Notes: a model not told the origin generated them from the letters alone. Numbered from the stretch's first letter, positions 21,480 to 32,067 are shown. The stretch: 32,500 nucleotides of DNA from Actinidia chinensis (GCA_009663005.1 VIGQ01000033.1:1-32500), one strand, 5' to 3'. Numbers and translations are program-made.

Positions 21480-22080
21480 GTCACTTCTTCTAAAGGCTTT
21501 TGTTCTCCATTTCTCGAGGTTCATAAGAGTTATTTTTTCCACTTCCTCCCTAATACACCTCCATCTCAGCATTGTTTATTTCTATTGCTATTTGGTGCTT
21601 AGTGATGAAGGTGGATCAATATTCATTTGCCATAATGAAGCATGATATCACTAGCCTATCCCAATTAAGGGAAAACTTCATCATCATGTGAAGGTAGACG
21701 TGATGGCCTTACTTTTCCATAGTGGGATGAAAACCTAAAATGCATTATAAGGTGAAGGGTAATCCACTATAACAAGTCCTACCAAGTTGTAGTCGATGAG
21801 GTCCACCCCTACGGTCAATGGCAATTTGATCCATCTTAGGGCTATGGTGTTTCCCTCCAAATCTAACTAGAGGTTTGTGAAATGATTGAAGTCTATATTA
21901 ACCTATCTTCATCTTATCAAATGCCGAGATGAATAGAATATCAACAAAACTATCCTCTGAACGATGAAATTGGCGATAGTACCCAAGATGACCAATGTGT
22001 CATCATAGAGAGATGCAAGCCTCTCAGGTCGTCGTTGGTAAAGGTGATGGGCTAGTGAGCTCCAACCACAGGTGTGGAGA
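21480..22080 (-). pseudogene. Aspartic protease region of the Tat element
   Basis: This protease would cut the polyprotein. The minus strand reads TIANFIVQRI followed by DSFVDILFISAFDKMKI (about 21990-21920), then LVRFGG and AITSTF-like pieces to about 21690. The active site around the DILF motif normally carries Asp-(Asn/Ser)-Gly; here about two codons are missing, so the glycine is lost. The position between the gag zinc knuckle and reverse transcriptase fits. Confidence 0.65.
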
Positions 22081-22224
22081 GGTTGTAAACTTCTCTTCAG
22101 ACTGCCTACTAGCTTCTCTGCAAGTCTCTTCTGGGATGAGCTTGAGTATCCCCTTAATGCAAATCCTCAATTAATAGTTTGAATATCACCTATTATTGGC
22201 CTATAATAACATATCCACTTTCAA

Positions 22225-23163
22225 GCAAGCCTGGGTGCGGGCGGTCAGCTACGTATTTTCTCAGATACCCTCTCTTTATCAGTCAGTTATCTGCATCTTT
22301 AGTTGAAAAAAAATCCTCGGTGTTATGTCCATGGTCCCTATAAAAATTCACATACTTGTTTTTGTTTCTCCTGAGGGGGTAGGTCTTAATTTTACCTAGC
22401 CACTTTAAAAATTTCTCATATTTGATCTCCATGAGCACTAGGCTATAGAAAGCGCTGAGATAAGGCAACATTAGGTTGGATTGGCGAGGTGGCGTATAGG
22501 GATGTTGATCGTTAGTTCTCCTAGTATATCGATCTGACCTCTTTGCTTTTCATCTCGTCCCTATAAGTCTGCTCGCCGAGTATCAGGCTTCTTTCTCTTG
22601 TGATCATTCCTTCCTCATCTTTTACGCTGGGCCTCGGCTAACTCTAACCCTTTTGCCAGAATATACTTGTCAGCCTTGGTTTAGAGTGTTAATAAGGTTT
22701 TAGGGACATTATTAGAGAGGGAATCGAATAAAGGACCATGTCGAAGTCCCTCCATCATTGCCATGATCACCACTTTATCATTGGGGTCTTCTACCTCTGA
22801 AGCAGCCTGATTGAACTGCTTAACATAGTGTTTTAAGATCTCCCCTTCTTTTTCGGTAAATTGTGAAGAGGTGAGAGGTATTTTTCTGCCTGGACCCTAA
22901 AGCTCATAAAATTGGCGACAAAAAGTCTACTCAAGTTGCCAAACGAACCAATGGTTATAGGAGACAACTTTATAAACCATGATCTCGCCGACCCCTTCAA
23001 AGTTGCTGAAAATGCCTTGCACATTAACTCGTTTGGGTACCCTTGGAGCGTCATCAAGTTCTTATACGAGTCTAGGTAGTCCATCGGATCTGTATTCCCT
23101 TCATACACCTCAAGATGGATGACAGCTTGAATTTGGATTACACCTTGACTTTCATCACCCTAT
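22225..23163 (-). pseudogene. Gag of the Tat element, main part
   Basis: Gag forms the virus-like particle that packages the element RNA. The minus strand shows [18 protein letters not shown] at about 23108-23050, [12 protein letters not shown] (about 22990) and [10 protein letters not shown] (about 22925-22895), a clear Retrotrans_gag match. [18 protein letters not shown] follows near 22750, then a Lys/Arg-rich linker, KFLKWLGKIKTYPLRRNKN (about 22420-22360), and the zinc-knuckle place YRDHGHNTEDFF (about 22340-22300). The knuckle cysteines have become Phe or Asn. IKRGYLRKYVADRPHPG ends this part near 22225. Its upstream part is cut off by a solo LTR at 23164. Confidence 0.85.
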
Positions 23164-24684
23164 TAATTAGACTACATAAGTGTAGTCTATGGTAGCTAAA
23201 ATAGCCTTTGTTAGTCATAGATTAGGGCTAATTATGTTTCTTCACTATATACTGTATATAACCTCGTCTTTGATCTTATTGTAGGTATTTGAAGCTATAG
23301 AAATGGTTTTGGAGCCAAGACGTGAGCCGAAGGCAGACATAGCTTGGTGAGGAATGTTGTCAGGCCTTGTCTCAGAAAATGTGCAAGTTCTTGATCATAG
23401 ATTGTAATAAAATTAATCATTACAAACCGTTGGAAAGCTCTCTCCAAGATACTCATGTTTACATATGATGAGCATCACCGAATTCCGACTCCAAAGACCT
23501 CAAATTAGTTGAAAGAAAAGGAGGCAAAAAAGTTGAAAATCGTTTTAAATGTCCAAGCAAATGTTAAATCGCCAAGAGGAAAGGCAGAAGATGGAGTTAG
23601 CCGGGCATTCGAACTCCAATACAGATAGTTTAAACTTCTTAAGAGCATGAAATGGGATTTTATCCCGGCGTTCAAATGCCAAGACAGAGAGTTCGAACGC
23701 CGAATGCCAAGGCCATTTCTGGGAAAATTTTATTGTTCGAACCTTGAGCCTATAAATGCAAACCCTCATTCTATTTTGCAGGAGTCAAAAAGTAGCCTCT
23801 TTTAGGATTTGTTTTATGTTTTTTGCTCAGAATAACTTGGATTTATGTAATTATTTCTCTCTTAACATTGAATCACTTAGATTTAAATTTTCAATATAAG
23901 TCTTCACATTTCCTTGCATTCAATATGAGATTTCTCTTGTTTCTTTGCATCAAATCAATATTTTTAGTTTTATTTCAAGTATTTCAAAATTGTTCATAGA
24001 TGGGGATGATTAGCTAAACTCTCCAATCTCGGAATTGAATGTGAAGACCGATTGAAGGTTTTGGATGAATAAGGGAGATGAGATTTTGGGTTTCAAAGTT
24101 CAAATTTTTAGTTTTTATCATTCTTTATCTTCATTATTCTAGGAATTATTGAAAACTTAGATGATTGATTATGTACGACAAAGCTTATGCATGAGCTTAA
24201 TATCAATATAGGAATTATGCGAATCGATGGTATTCATCCTCGAATCTAACAACCTACCAACCTGATTTAACCTTAAAATTGAAGTTTTTAAAGAAAAAAG
24301 GGTTTTATTGCTATCCGAGACTCACGACTAAGTCGAAAGATTTGAGTTACAAACTCATCAACCCTTGAAAATCCGAGAAACGAAATCGGTTGGAACGATC
24401 AATCCCGAGACCTTTCCGCATTAATTTACAATCAACGTTTTTCAATTTATTTAATTTTAGTAGTTAGTTGGCTTAGATAATCAAACCATTTCCAAAACTA
24501 TCAGATTTTTATGTTCTTTTTAAAAGCATTATGTTCGTACTTTGTGAGCAATAAAGAGGGTCATTCTAGTCCTTTCAATCTTGTTCATACAGCTCCTTAT
24601 GGGATCGATATTGTACTCTGAGCTATACTACTATGTCGGCCTTTTCTTAGGGTTTATCTCAAGTGCACATTTGGTGAGAGATCA
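23164..24684 (+). mobile_element. Athila-like solo LTR inserted in gag
   Basis: A 1521-base insert splits the gag frame exactly between Arg and Val codons and is flanked by the 5-bp duplication CCTAT (23159-23163 and 24685-24689). Its body aligns with the LTRs at about 25205-25765 and 27157-28675. It opens TAATTAGACTACATAAG, like the 3' LTR at 27157 (TAATTAGACAAAATT), so this family begins with TA instead of TG. A TATA box (TATAAATG, 23751-23758) is shared with the related LTR. The last 15 bases (TTTGGTGAGAGATCA) have no match in the other copies. Confidence 0.75.
23751..23758 (+). promoter_or_regulatory. TATA box of the Athila-like solo LTR
   Basis: The sequence GAGCCTATAAATGCAAACCC lies at the place matched by GGGCCTATAAATACAGAAC in the other LTR (27750-27766). 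Conservation between two diverged copies supports a promoter role. Confidence 0.6.
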
Positions 24685-25190
24685 CCTATTTGTGAATGAT
24701 GGTTCGGTTATCTTATCAAGGCATCCGCGGTGATTAAGGCGTTTGCACTTGTATTGATGGCATTAATCCAAGAATCCAAGTTCTTAATCTTTTGGGTGAT
24801 ATATTTATCTTGGCATTTGGGAGCTCAGTTATCTCGGCGAGGTGATCTTCTGCGTCTCTTAATTTCCTCGCCCATTGTGTCTAAAGTTTGGCTAGATGAT
24901 TGGGATTCCGACACGATAGGACTCCTTTCCCACCTAGAGTGCAAATTCACCGATTGGTGTAGACGACTTCTGGATGAATATCTATGACCAATTCTATAAC
25001 GACTTTGGGAATCGTAGTCACTAGCTCGGTGAGAATGACGAGACCAATCAATCTCTTCTAGAATAGGTGCGTTAGATAGAAGTGGATTATTCGTGGTGAG
25101 GTGCTATGCCAGGCGGGCATTGATCTCGTTCATAATCTTAATCTACTCAGCGATTCCATGCATCTAGATATTATCGTTCCAACCAGCATT
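24685..25190 (-). pseudogene. Gag of the Tat element, N-terminal part
   Basis: The minus strand reads MHGIAE near 25160, EEIDWSRHSHRASDYDSQSR (about 25065-25005), an Arg/Ser-rich stretch, QTLDTMGEEIKRRRRSPRRD (about 24890-24830), then WINAINTSANALITADALI (about 24780-24720) and, after a one-base shift, TEPSFTNR up to 24686. The next residues, VMKVKV, follow across the solo LTR at 23163. The Arg-rich start of gag fits Tat elements. The part farther upstream, with the 5' leader and 5' LTR, is lost or lies beyond the Athila-like elements. Confidence 0.7.
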
Positions 25191-25204
25191 TAAAGTTCAA
25201 TATA

Positions 25205-25765
25205 GAGATTTTATTATTATTATTATTCATTATTCTAGATATTATCGAAAACTCAGATGATTGATTATGTTCGACAATGGGTATACATAAGCCTAGTCTT
25301 AGTATAAGTATTACTTGGATCAATGGTACTCTTCCTTGAATCTAACAACCCGATTCAATTTAGAAAGTGAAGTTGTAAAAGAATTAGGGGTTTTATTGCT
25401 AAATATTCTAAATTCGATACTCACTACGAAGTCTAAGAATTTAAGTTATACATTCTTCAACTTTGGAATTCCAAAACCTGAAATCAATTTGAGCAATCAA
25501 TCCCAAGACATTTTCGCATTAATCTACAATTAACTTTGTTCAAGTTTATCTAATTCTACTTGTTAGTTAATTTCAGTAACCAACCAATTTCCCAAACAAT
25601 CAGATTTTATTTCTTTTTAGAAATATTTTGTTCATCCTTTGTGAGTAATAGAGAGGGTAATCTAGTCCTTTTATCATTGTTCACACAACTCCTTGTGGAA
25701 TCAATCTCGTACTCTAAGATATACTGCTTCTCCGGCCTTCTCTTAGGGGTTTTCTTAAGCGTATG
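25205..25765 (+). repeat. Partial 5' LTR of the Athila-like element
   Basis: It aligns with the end of the solo LTR from about 24115 onward; shared words include GATGATTGATTATGT, GAATCTAACAACC and AGAGAGGGTAATCTAGTCC. It ends just before TTTTTGGCACTG. The first two thirds of the LTR, including the TATA box, are missing. Confidence 0.75.
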
Positions 25766-25769
25766 TTTT

Positions 25770-25789
25770 TGGCACTGTTTCGGGGATTT
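25770..25789 (+). other. Primer binding site, tRNA-Asp type
   Basis: The sequence TGGCACTGTTTCGGGGATTT is a mutated form of the site used by Athila and Tat elements. It directly follows the partial LTR and proves plus orientation. Confidence 0.7.
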
Positions 25790-26031
25790 GAAGGAACGAG
25801 TAAACTATAAAAATAATATTAAAAAAACAAGGTGGGAATTTATCACCCACCTACGAGGGAAGCATCTACGACTTTAGACCAGGGTAATTTCTTCAACCTT
25901 ATTGTGAATAACCTACTAGGTTTTATTTCTTTCTTTTTAATAGTTTTTTTTGTTTGATTAATTAGTCGTATTACATATTGCTAGGAACATTAGAGGAAAA
26001 AGGATAGTGTGCATTGTATATGCAAATTGGT

Positions 26032-26092
<61 letters not shown>
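26032..26092. repeat. (TA)n microsatellite
   Basis: About 30 uninterrupted TA units lie in the leader between the primer binding site and gag. Confidence 0.95.
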
Positions 26093-26094
<2 letters not shown>

Positions 26095-26409
26095 ATTGGA
26101 GGTTAGGTTGGATTTTCGTTGTCTGACAAGAGAAAAAAAGTCGTTGTCCGGTATTAGAATAGCTTGTGTATGATGTGCTGACTAGGATATAGGCATACTA
26201 TTTGCGCATTACATATGCATGTCCCATTAGGCACGATTAGATAATAGACACCTTATGCGAGTTAATCCACCATCCACCGGTTTACCTACCTTCTCCCGAA
26301 CTCTCGTTAGTAGTCGACCTAAACATTTTTCCTAAGGAAGAAATGAATGAGGAAGGTAGGATACCAAATCTTGTTCCACTCCAACCATGCCCCATAAAAT
26401 CCAAATATA

Positions 26410-26920
26410 TTGTTTAACCCACCAATGGGTGGATTGCCACAAAACCCTCATCTGAACCCGACACATGGCTTGGGTGGTGATAACATGGAAGGTGGGAGCA
26501 TTCATGGAGATATGGGAGTTCCCCAATTCCGAACATTGAGAGATTACATAAACCCCCCGCGACAAACACCGAGTTCATGTATTGTTTTTTCACCCCACTA
26601 TGCCACTCTGAACATATTGCCGTGTACAATGCAAATGCTTCCTCAATTCCATGGGGTAGATTCAAAAAGGTCTTATGCCTTTATTAAAGAATTTGAGGAT
26701 TCATGCTCATTAGTTATGGACAATGCTTGTCCAAGGAAAATCTTTTTTCTCAATTTTTTTTCTTTTTGTTTGAAAGACACAACTAAGACGTGGTTCAATT
26801 CGTTGAGACCACTTTCTATCCATGCTTGAAAAACTCTTCAAGGGGAGTTTTTGAAAAGTTTTTTCTCAAAAAATAGAACGAAGGCGTTTCGATGCCAAAT
26901 CTCACAGTTTTTCCATAACA
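26410..26920 (+). pseudogene. Athila-type gag fragment
   Basis: An open frame of 139 residues (26410-26829) contains FRTLRDYINPPRQTPSSCIV, MQMLPQFHGVDS, FIKEFEDSC and LKDTTKTWFNSLRP, the conserved middle of Athila gag. A one-base shift continues with LQGEFLKSFFSKNRTKAFRC to about 26910. Gag of this lineage forms the particle; the particle core, zinc knuckle and pol are not present here. The long open stretch next to a sharp deletion suggests a defective copy that may have spread with helper enzymes. Confidence 0.75.
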
Positions 26921-26989
26921 TACCAACAACCTCAGAGTTGTATTTATAAGCTAAAAGTATATTAAAGTCATTGTTGCATTAATGCTTCT

Positions 26990-27125
26990 GATCTAGCTGT
27001 TCTGATTGAATCCCAACCATTGAATCTTGGTTTGGACATGCAAGATCAATTTTTTAAACTTCGGTCGATGCTAAATGCACCTGGGACTCCCACGAAAGTG
27101 GAGATTATGTTGCTTATCTTAGTTT
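26990..27125 (+). pseudogene. Residual coding piece before the 3' LTR
   Basis: The frame LIESQPLNLGLDMQDQFFKL continues with RSMLNAPGTPTKVEIM. It is joined to gag by the deletion. I do not recognise a domain, but it is the kind of sequence that sits near the end of Athila coding regions. Confidence 0.35.
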
Positions 27126-27142
27126 TGCTAGGGACTAGCAAA

Positions 27143-27156
27143 AGGTAGTTGGGGGA
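27143..27156 (+). other. Polypurine tract of the Athila-like element
   Basis: AAGGTAGTTGGGGGA directly precedes the 3' LTR start, and the preceding TAGGGACTAGCAAAA text is typical of the end of Athila elements. Confidence 0.55.
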
Positions 27157-28675
27157 TAATTAGACAAAATTATGTAGGTCTATTACCACTAAACCAACCT
27201 TGTTAACTTTAAATTATAGTAGTTAATTATGCTTTCCTCGTATAAATTATACTTTAAACCTTGTCAGTGTTTAATGTAGTAGTTGAAGTTAAATGAGTGA
27301 TTTTAAGCCAAAGAATTGAGCCGGATTGCGGATGTGGCTTGGAGAGAAATTTGGCCAGACCCTTGTCTTCAAAACGTGTAAATTCTTATTCGTCCATCGG
27401 AATGGAATGAATGATACCCCATCGGAAAGCATTTCCTAAGATACACATATTTGCTACTTAATTAAGTGTCGCCAAATTCTGACTTCATCGGCCTCAAATC
27501 AGTGAAAACAAAAGAATCAAAAATTTGAAATGGTGTTCTCCAACGCGAGTTCAAACGCTAAGAGAAAAGGGAAGTGAGTGTGGTTCAGGCATTCCAACAT
27601 GGGAGTCCAAACATCCAAGAGCTTGATTTTTGTTTTAGCCAGGCGTTCCCACGACACGTTCGAATGATTGAAAAAAAATGGCGGGCGTTCCAACCCACGT
27701 TCGAAAGCCAGAGCAAATTTTTGGAAAACTTCTACGGTTCGAATCTTGGGCCTATAAATACAGAACATTTATTATAAATTTTAGGTTATAAGAGTTGTTG
27801 TAGCGCCTTTTTTATAAATTCTAAGTTTAAAATACATGGTTCTTAGTAAGTTTTCTCTTCTATATGGTATCAATTGTATAATCGAAGTTTATTACAAGTT
27901 TCTCTTTTTTAATTACATACGAAATTATTTTGTTCCCTTGCATTTTCACAAATATATTCATTTAGCTCTCTTTCAAATAGTTTAGCTTGTTATTTAGTGA
28001 AGATGAGTAGATAATTTCTTTCATTTTGGGTGGTTGTGAAAAGACCGATTGAGGCTCTTGGATGAACAATGGAGATGAGATTGCGGTTTTAGTGGCAAAT
28101 GTCAGTTTCATCTTTCTTTTAATCTTGATCTAGATATCATGAAAAACTTGAAAGTTTTTTCATGTTTGGTAACATTTCTGCATGAATTTTCATTTAGTAT
28201 AGTTTTGCATGAATTAGTGGGTAATTCTTCTTGAATCTAAATAGTTTTAACCTAGAACTTGAAGGTTCTTAAAAGAATATGTGTTTATTATTGTTTAATC
28301 TTCCGGAATCCGCGACTATCGACAAGTCGAAGGATTTGAGTTATAAATTCATTTCCTTGGAAATCTGAGAACCAAAATTGGTTGGAACGTCAATCTCGAT
28401 ATTTTTCTCTCACAATTACAGTCAATTAGTTCATGGTTGTGTTCCTTCATTTAGTTGTTAGCTTGTTTATATTTTCATTTTAGATTTCATTCCCCAAAAA
28501 AACAATTTTACACTTTTATTTTAGAAGCAGTTGAGTTCAAGATTTGTTGAGTGATTGAGAATAGTGTTTCTAGGCTTTTCGTTCTTGTGCATATAGCTTC
28601 CTGTGTACCAACCTCGTTCTTGAGATATGCTATTTTTCCGGCCTACTTGGATCATTTACAAGAGTACACGATTGA
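27157..28675 (+). repeat. 3' LTR of the Athila-like element
   Basis: It is the full-length counterpart of the solo LTR at 23164-24684. It opens TAATTAGAC, has TATAAATA at 27753-27760, and fades near AAGAGTACACG at about 28675. Its U3 carries several GGCGTTC/GTTCGAA modules (27545-27715). Confidence 0.75.
27753..27760 (+). promoter_or_regulatory. TATA box of the 3' LTR
   Basis: TATAAATA stands at the place conserved with 23751 in the solo LTR, about 600 bases after the LTR start. Confidence 0.6.
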
Positions 28676-28689
28676 ACGGAGTAAGAATT

Positions 28690-29100
28690 GCACTTGACTC
28701 TCATTCATCATTGGCATTTCTTTTTCATGCAATTTTCTTTTGACAATACACTAGTCCTTTGAGAACTTGGGATATGAAGGAATATGTTTAATGCCATCGA
28801 ACATAAGATTATTGATTTGAACTTGTTTTAAGATATCATAGGATTCACATTCAAATTCACTTTACTGGCTTTGGCCAACCTACGTGGGAATGGAGCATAT
28901 TTAAATCTTTCAAAGTTTACCTGATTAGACGGCTCAGAATTACTCTTATGATCTTTCTCTTTACCTTTATCCGTTTTATTCTTATTCTTTTTACTCTCAA
29001 TTTTACATCATAATCCCCTAGACTCATCCTTCCTTGTTTATCTCTTTTAGTGCGCAATGGTTTTGTCAATTTCTTTTCCACTTCTAAGGGTTGTGATGGA
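28690..29100 (-). pseudogene. Athila-type gag/protease junction remnant
   Basis: The minus strand reads SITTLRSGKEIDKTIAH from 29100, the ITLRSGK motif typical of Athila gag ends. Then come a Lys-rich stretch (about 29000-28940), YAPFPRRLAKA (about 28910-28880) and, in another frame, GIKHIPSYPKFSKD and CIVKRKLHEKEM (about 28795-28710). This order is that of the Athila gag to protease transition. It is opposite in strand to the neighbouring Athila-like elements, so it comes from a third copy. It is cut on both sides: by the LTR at 29101 and by the end of the LTR near 28675. Confidence 0.7.
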
Positions 29101-30510
29101 TGTAATACCTGATAAATACAGAAAAATTAAATTTTATAGTCGATTTCTCCATATCTTAGCATCTTTTTATTATTTAATCGTTAAAATGAATTGTTATTTT
29201 GCACAAAGAGGTTGTAAAATGGTTTTTGCAAGGTAAAAAGAGCAATTTAAGGAAGAAAAAAGAAGTCAAACCGCCTTAACCCGATTCGGTCCAGAATTCC
29301 CGAACCCGGTCGGGAGCGGGGTAGATCAGTTGCCAAAAATTGATGATATACCTCAGGGCCATCTCCCAGCAACCAAGCTCTGACAAATTTTAAGATACTA
29401 TTTGTCAGATGATGCCCATGGGGGCATAAACCAAACAAGCAACAAAATGCCTTCATTCTTATCTCTCTCACGTCTCTTTCTCCCAATATATATATATATA
29501 TATATATATATAGATAGATATTTATATTGTATTACATATGTATGTATTTATTTATCTTTCTCTATAATAGGAGGAGGGTTATTATTTCACGGGAGTTTTT
29601 TTGGTTAGATTTTTTTAGTCGCAACTTTATTTTTAGGAGCGCTCTCTCCTAGTTTTTAATTTAATTTTGAAGGTAATTATATTAGTCTATTTACAGTTTC
29701 AAACACTTGTACTTTAATTTTATCAATTCAATATATTTTCTGTTAGTTCAATTACTTTAAATTTCAATGTCCGCCTGGATGGCTGGTTTTTATCACTTAC
29801 TTTATGCTTTATTTACGCACCTAATTGTCCAGTAATTCAAATTTATAAACTTTTCAAACACAAAACATGTTTAATTTTAAATCAAATTATAAGCTAAATA
29901 GCATTGGTTTGATCTAACTACAAGTTTTAATTCAATCTAGATAAACTAGTTCTTTCTTTCTCTTGCACAAAACTTAAAAGGTTGTTTTAGATTGAGCAAT
30001 ATTAACACAAAGCTCAAATTGAATTGTATAAATCTAAGATTATGGTTATAACACGATCCCTTGTTATAACTATAGATTTAGTCAATTGCATCAAGATTGA
30101 AACAATAATTAAAATTATTATCAATTTTAAATATATTTTTTAGATATAAGTAATTCATCATTGCGAAACTTTTCATCAAATTCATTTTAACCCTTGAAAA
30201 TTGATGAGTACAAAAAGAGGAAGAAGATACTATGGAATCTAATGAAAGATAAAATCAAGGTATTTAGATTCCATGCCATGTCTTTACATTTATAGCTTAC
30301 TTTTTATTTCACAAATCTTCTAAAAATTAAAAAAATACATTTTATATTTTATTTCAATTAGCTTCAACAACAGAAACAAAATACTCAATCTTGCAAACTA
30401 ACTCTATGTGGATACGATCGTCGAACTTCCGAAAGTATTATGCTGCACTGAGGTTCTTACGCTTGGAACTGAATTAAGATAGATAAAATATACCGAAAAG
30501 TGACAATGCA
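29101..30510 (+). repeat. Probable 5' LTR of the second Athila-like element
   Basis: It opens TGTAATACC directly after the interrupted gag remnant and closes GACAATGCA just before TTTTTAAGCGCCATTGCC. About 1.4 kb fits the lineage. No second copy is available, so the limits rest on TG/CA ends and the adjoining primer site. The text near 29290-29420 (CCCGGTCGGGAGCGGGGTAG and following) looks like a transcribed leader. Confidence 0.5.
29487..29511. repeat. (TA)n microsatellite
   Basis: About twelve TA units, followed by a short GATA run. Confidence 0.9.
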
Positions 30511-30514
30511 TTTT

Positions 30515-30534
30515 TAAGCGCCATTGCCAGAGGA
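30515..30534 (+). other. Decayed primer binding site
   Basis: TAAGCGCCATTGCCAGAGGA differs at a few bases from the site TGGCGCCGTTGCCGGGGA. The changes are G-to-A type, as expected from decay of methylated DNA. Confidence 0.55.
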
Positions 30535-30649
30535 GCTAAAACGCCAAGTTGAGTTCTTATGATTTTATCACAAGTGTTAAGTATTTTTTCTTGCTTTCCC
30601 TTTAAAAAAAAATTTTTTAAGTGTGCCTTTTGATTTTAATTTTGAAGTA

Positions 30650-31540
30650 CCACCACATCCAATCAATATTGGGATAGCCCTCATGTGTCTACATATTCAA
30701 CCTAATAACCGCCCTGGTCTGAGGATTACTGTACACTAATCCCATCATGACATACCTCATTATGGCAAAGAACTTATGGACACAAAATTTTGCAGAATCT
30801 ATAGTCCACCAAGGTCAGTACCCTTTAGGTTCGGATGTTTAGCATTCCCAAAAACATAGTTGAAGGACAATATTTGCAGTCTTTCCTTCAATACGCAACA
30901 ATATCGTGTCCCCCAACCCATCGATGAGGAACTTGTGTATAATGAGCCATGTCCTATATGTTTTAAGTCATAGCCACTTTGTGGTTACTGAATGTCCTCA
31001 GGCTCGTGAGTTGCCAGAGTTTGTAAAAAGATATGTCAACACTACTCAGGATGCTTGGAATCCTAGTAGTGACATTCATACTCTTACTTACACTCAAGTC
31101 AATTAGTGGGAAACTCACCCTCAATTCCCTTCTTTGGACACAAGATCTTGGTAGATGACTCTAACACTTTTGGTCCACCTTCCCAGTTTATTGCTTGCTT
31201 CCTTCTGAACAGCCTTGCCAATAACATTACTATCCTCTGTTACCCTCAGAATCCAAAATTTGAGATCATATGTTGCAAACTTTGACAAGAATATGAGGCT
31301 ACTATTCAAAATCTCACGTCCACGTTGTCAATATTATCGAAACTAGGAATCCAAGTAGATCAGCACATATCAGTGAGGACCACAAAATCTGACACAAGAA
31401 CGATCGCACACTTAATGAACTTTCAATGTTGGATGAAGTTGAGCTGTTTAATCCAACTAAATCTTTCATTGATGTAGAGCTAATCGATATTCTTGGTGTT
31501 AAAAATTTTAATTGGTTGTGAATCCTTAGTTTTGTCAAAC
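30650..31540 (+). pseudogene. Athila-type gag C-terminal fragment with zinc knuckle
   Basis: On the plus strand CPICFKS and, after a small shift, HFVVTECPQARELPEFVKRYV (about 30948-31045) give a Cys-Cys-His-Cys knuckle followed by the conserved ARELPEFVKRYVN stretch. Such a knuckle binds RNA during packaging. Further pieces EATIQNLTSTL (about 31290-31325) and HISVRTTK, then ELFNPTKSFIDVELIDILGV (about 31440-31500) continue the C-terminal region. The part before 30900 is degraded beyond reading. Many stops and shifts are present. Confidence 0.65.
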
Positions 31541-31544
31541 TAGC

Positions 31545-32060
31545 ACAAACTTAAAACTACACCGTTGAAATGGACTAGTGTTGGAATATCAATCCAAGGC
31601 ACCGAAAACATAAAAAATATTCCAAGTATTGATCAGATATGAATGGTCCGAATACAATTTTTGTCAGAGGTCTAACTGGATCATTTGGTGTATCACTATC
31701 CAACTAGAATAGTGGTGTTCTTAACATTGTGAAATCACCCGATGATTGTTGTTATTTTCATTATATATAGTTTAATTTTCTATTTCTGCTTTAATTTCCA
31801 TACTTAATGTTAAACTACACTATTTGGTATATTGTGCTTACATCTATTTTTGTAGAATTAACATTGATGGCAGTTCAGGAGGGCAAAAAGCCATGGCATG
31901 AACTGACAAAAGTCCGAACCGGTCGTCCAATGTTGAACCGGTCGGACAGGTCGGTAGAGCACTTAAAGGCTGGTCAGTTGCACTAGTTGATGGGATGTTA
32001 TGCCACAGGTGACCGCGTTCCTTTTATTTATTTTTGTTCTCGTTTTTGCATTGAGAACAC
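31545..32060. other. Deleted middle of the second Athila-like element
   Basis: No protease, reverse transcriptase or integrase motif is visible. A repeated CCGGTCGxxCA-like text (ACCGGTCGTCCA and ACCGGTCGGACA, 31917-31945) is the only noticeable pattern. Confidence 0.4.
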
Positions 32061-32067
32061 TGCACAA

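Larger units (their letters stand above)
7086..25190 (-). mobile_element. Tat-lineage Ty3/gypsy retrotransposon, decayed and split by insertions
   Basis: Reading right to left, the minus strand carries gag, protease, reverse transcriptase, RNase H and integrase in Ty3/gypsy order (integrase last). A separate gene on the plus strand follows (8171-8693 and 15808-17640), then the 3' LTR at 7086-7952. An extra gene on the opposite strand downstream of pol is a known trait of many Tat-lineage plant elements. After taking out the inserted LTRs, about 9.5 kb belongs to this element. The right end stops at about 25190 inside the N-terminal gag region, where an Athila-like element begins; no 5' LTR is visible. 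Every domain has frame breaks, so it is dead. Confidence 0.8.
25205..28675 (+). mobile_element. Athila-like element, truncated at the 5' side and missing pol
   Basis: From left to right it has the last third of a 5' LTR (25205-25765), a primer binding site, a leader, a gag fragment, a purine tract and a complete 3' LTR (27157 to about 28675). Protease, reverse transcriptase and integrase are absent, and only about 330 bases separate the end of gag from the 3' LTR, so most of the middle was deleted. The gag motifs are of Athila type. The left border lies directly against Tat gag and no target duplication was found, which fits the loss of the first 950 bases of the LTR. Confidence 0.7.

Noticed and set aside
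24730..24987. 85-residue plus-strand frame
   Set aside because: It is the mirror of the Arg/Ser-rich Tat gag region read on the minus strand.
25560..25877. 105-residue plus-strand frame with hydrophobic stretches
   Set aside because: It crosses the LTR end and the primer binding site, so it cannot be a real protein.
30600..30625. Possible terminator-like A/T hairpin (AAAAAAAAATTTTTTAAG)
   Set aside because: It is a short A/T palindrome in an AT-rich retroelement, with no functional context.
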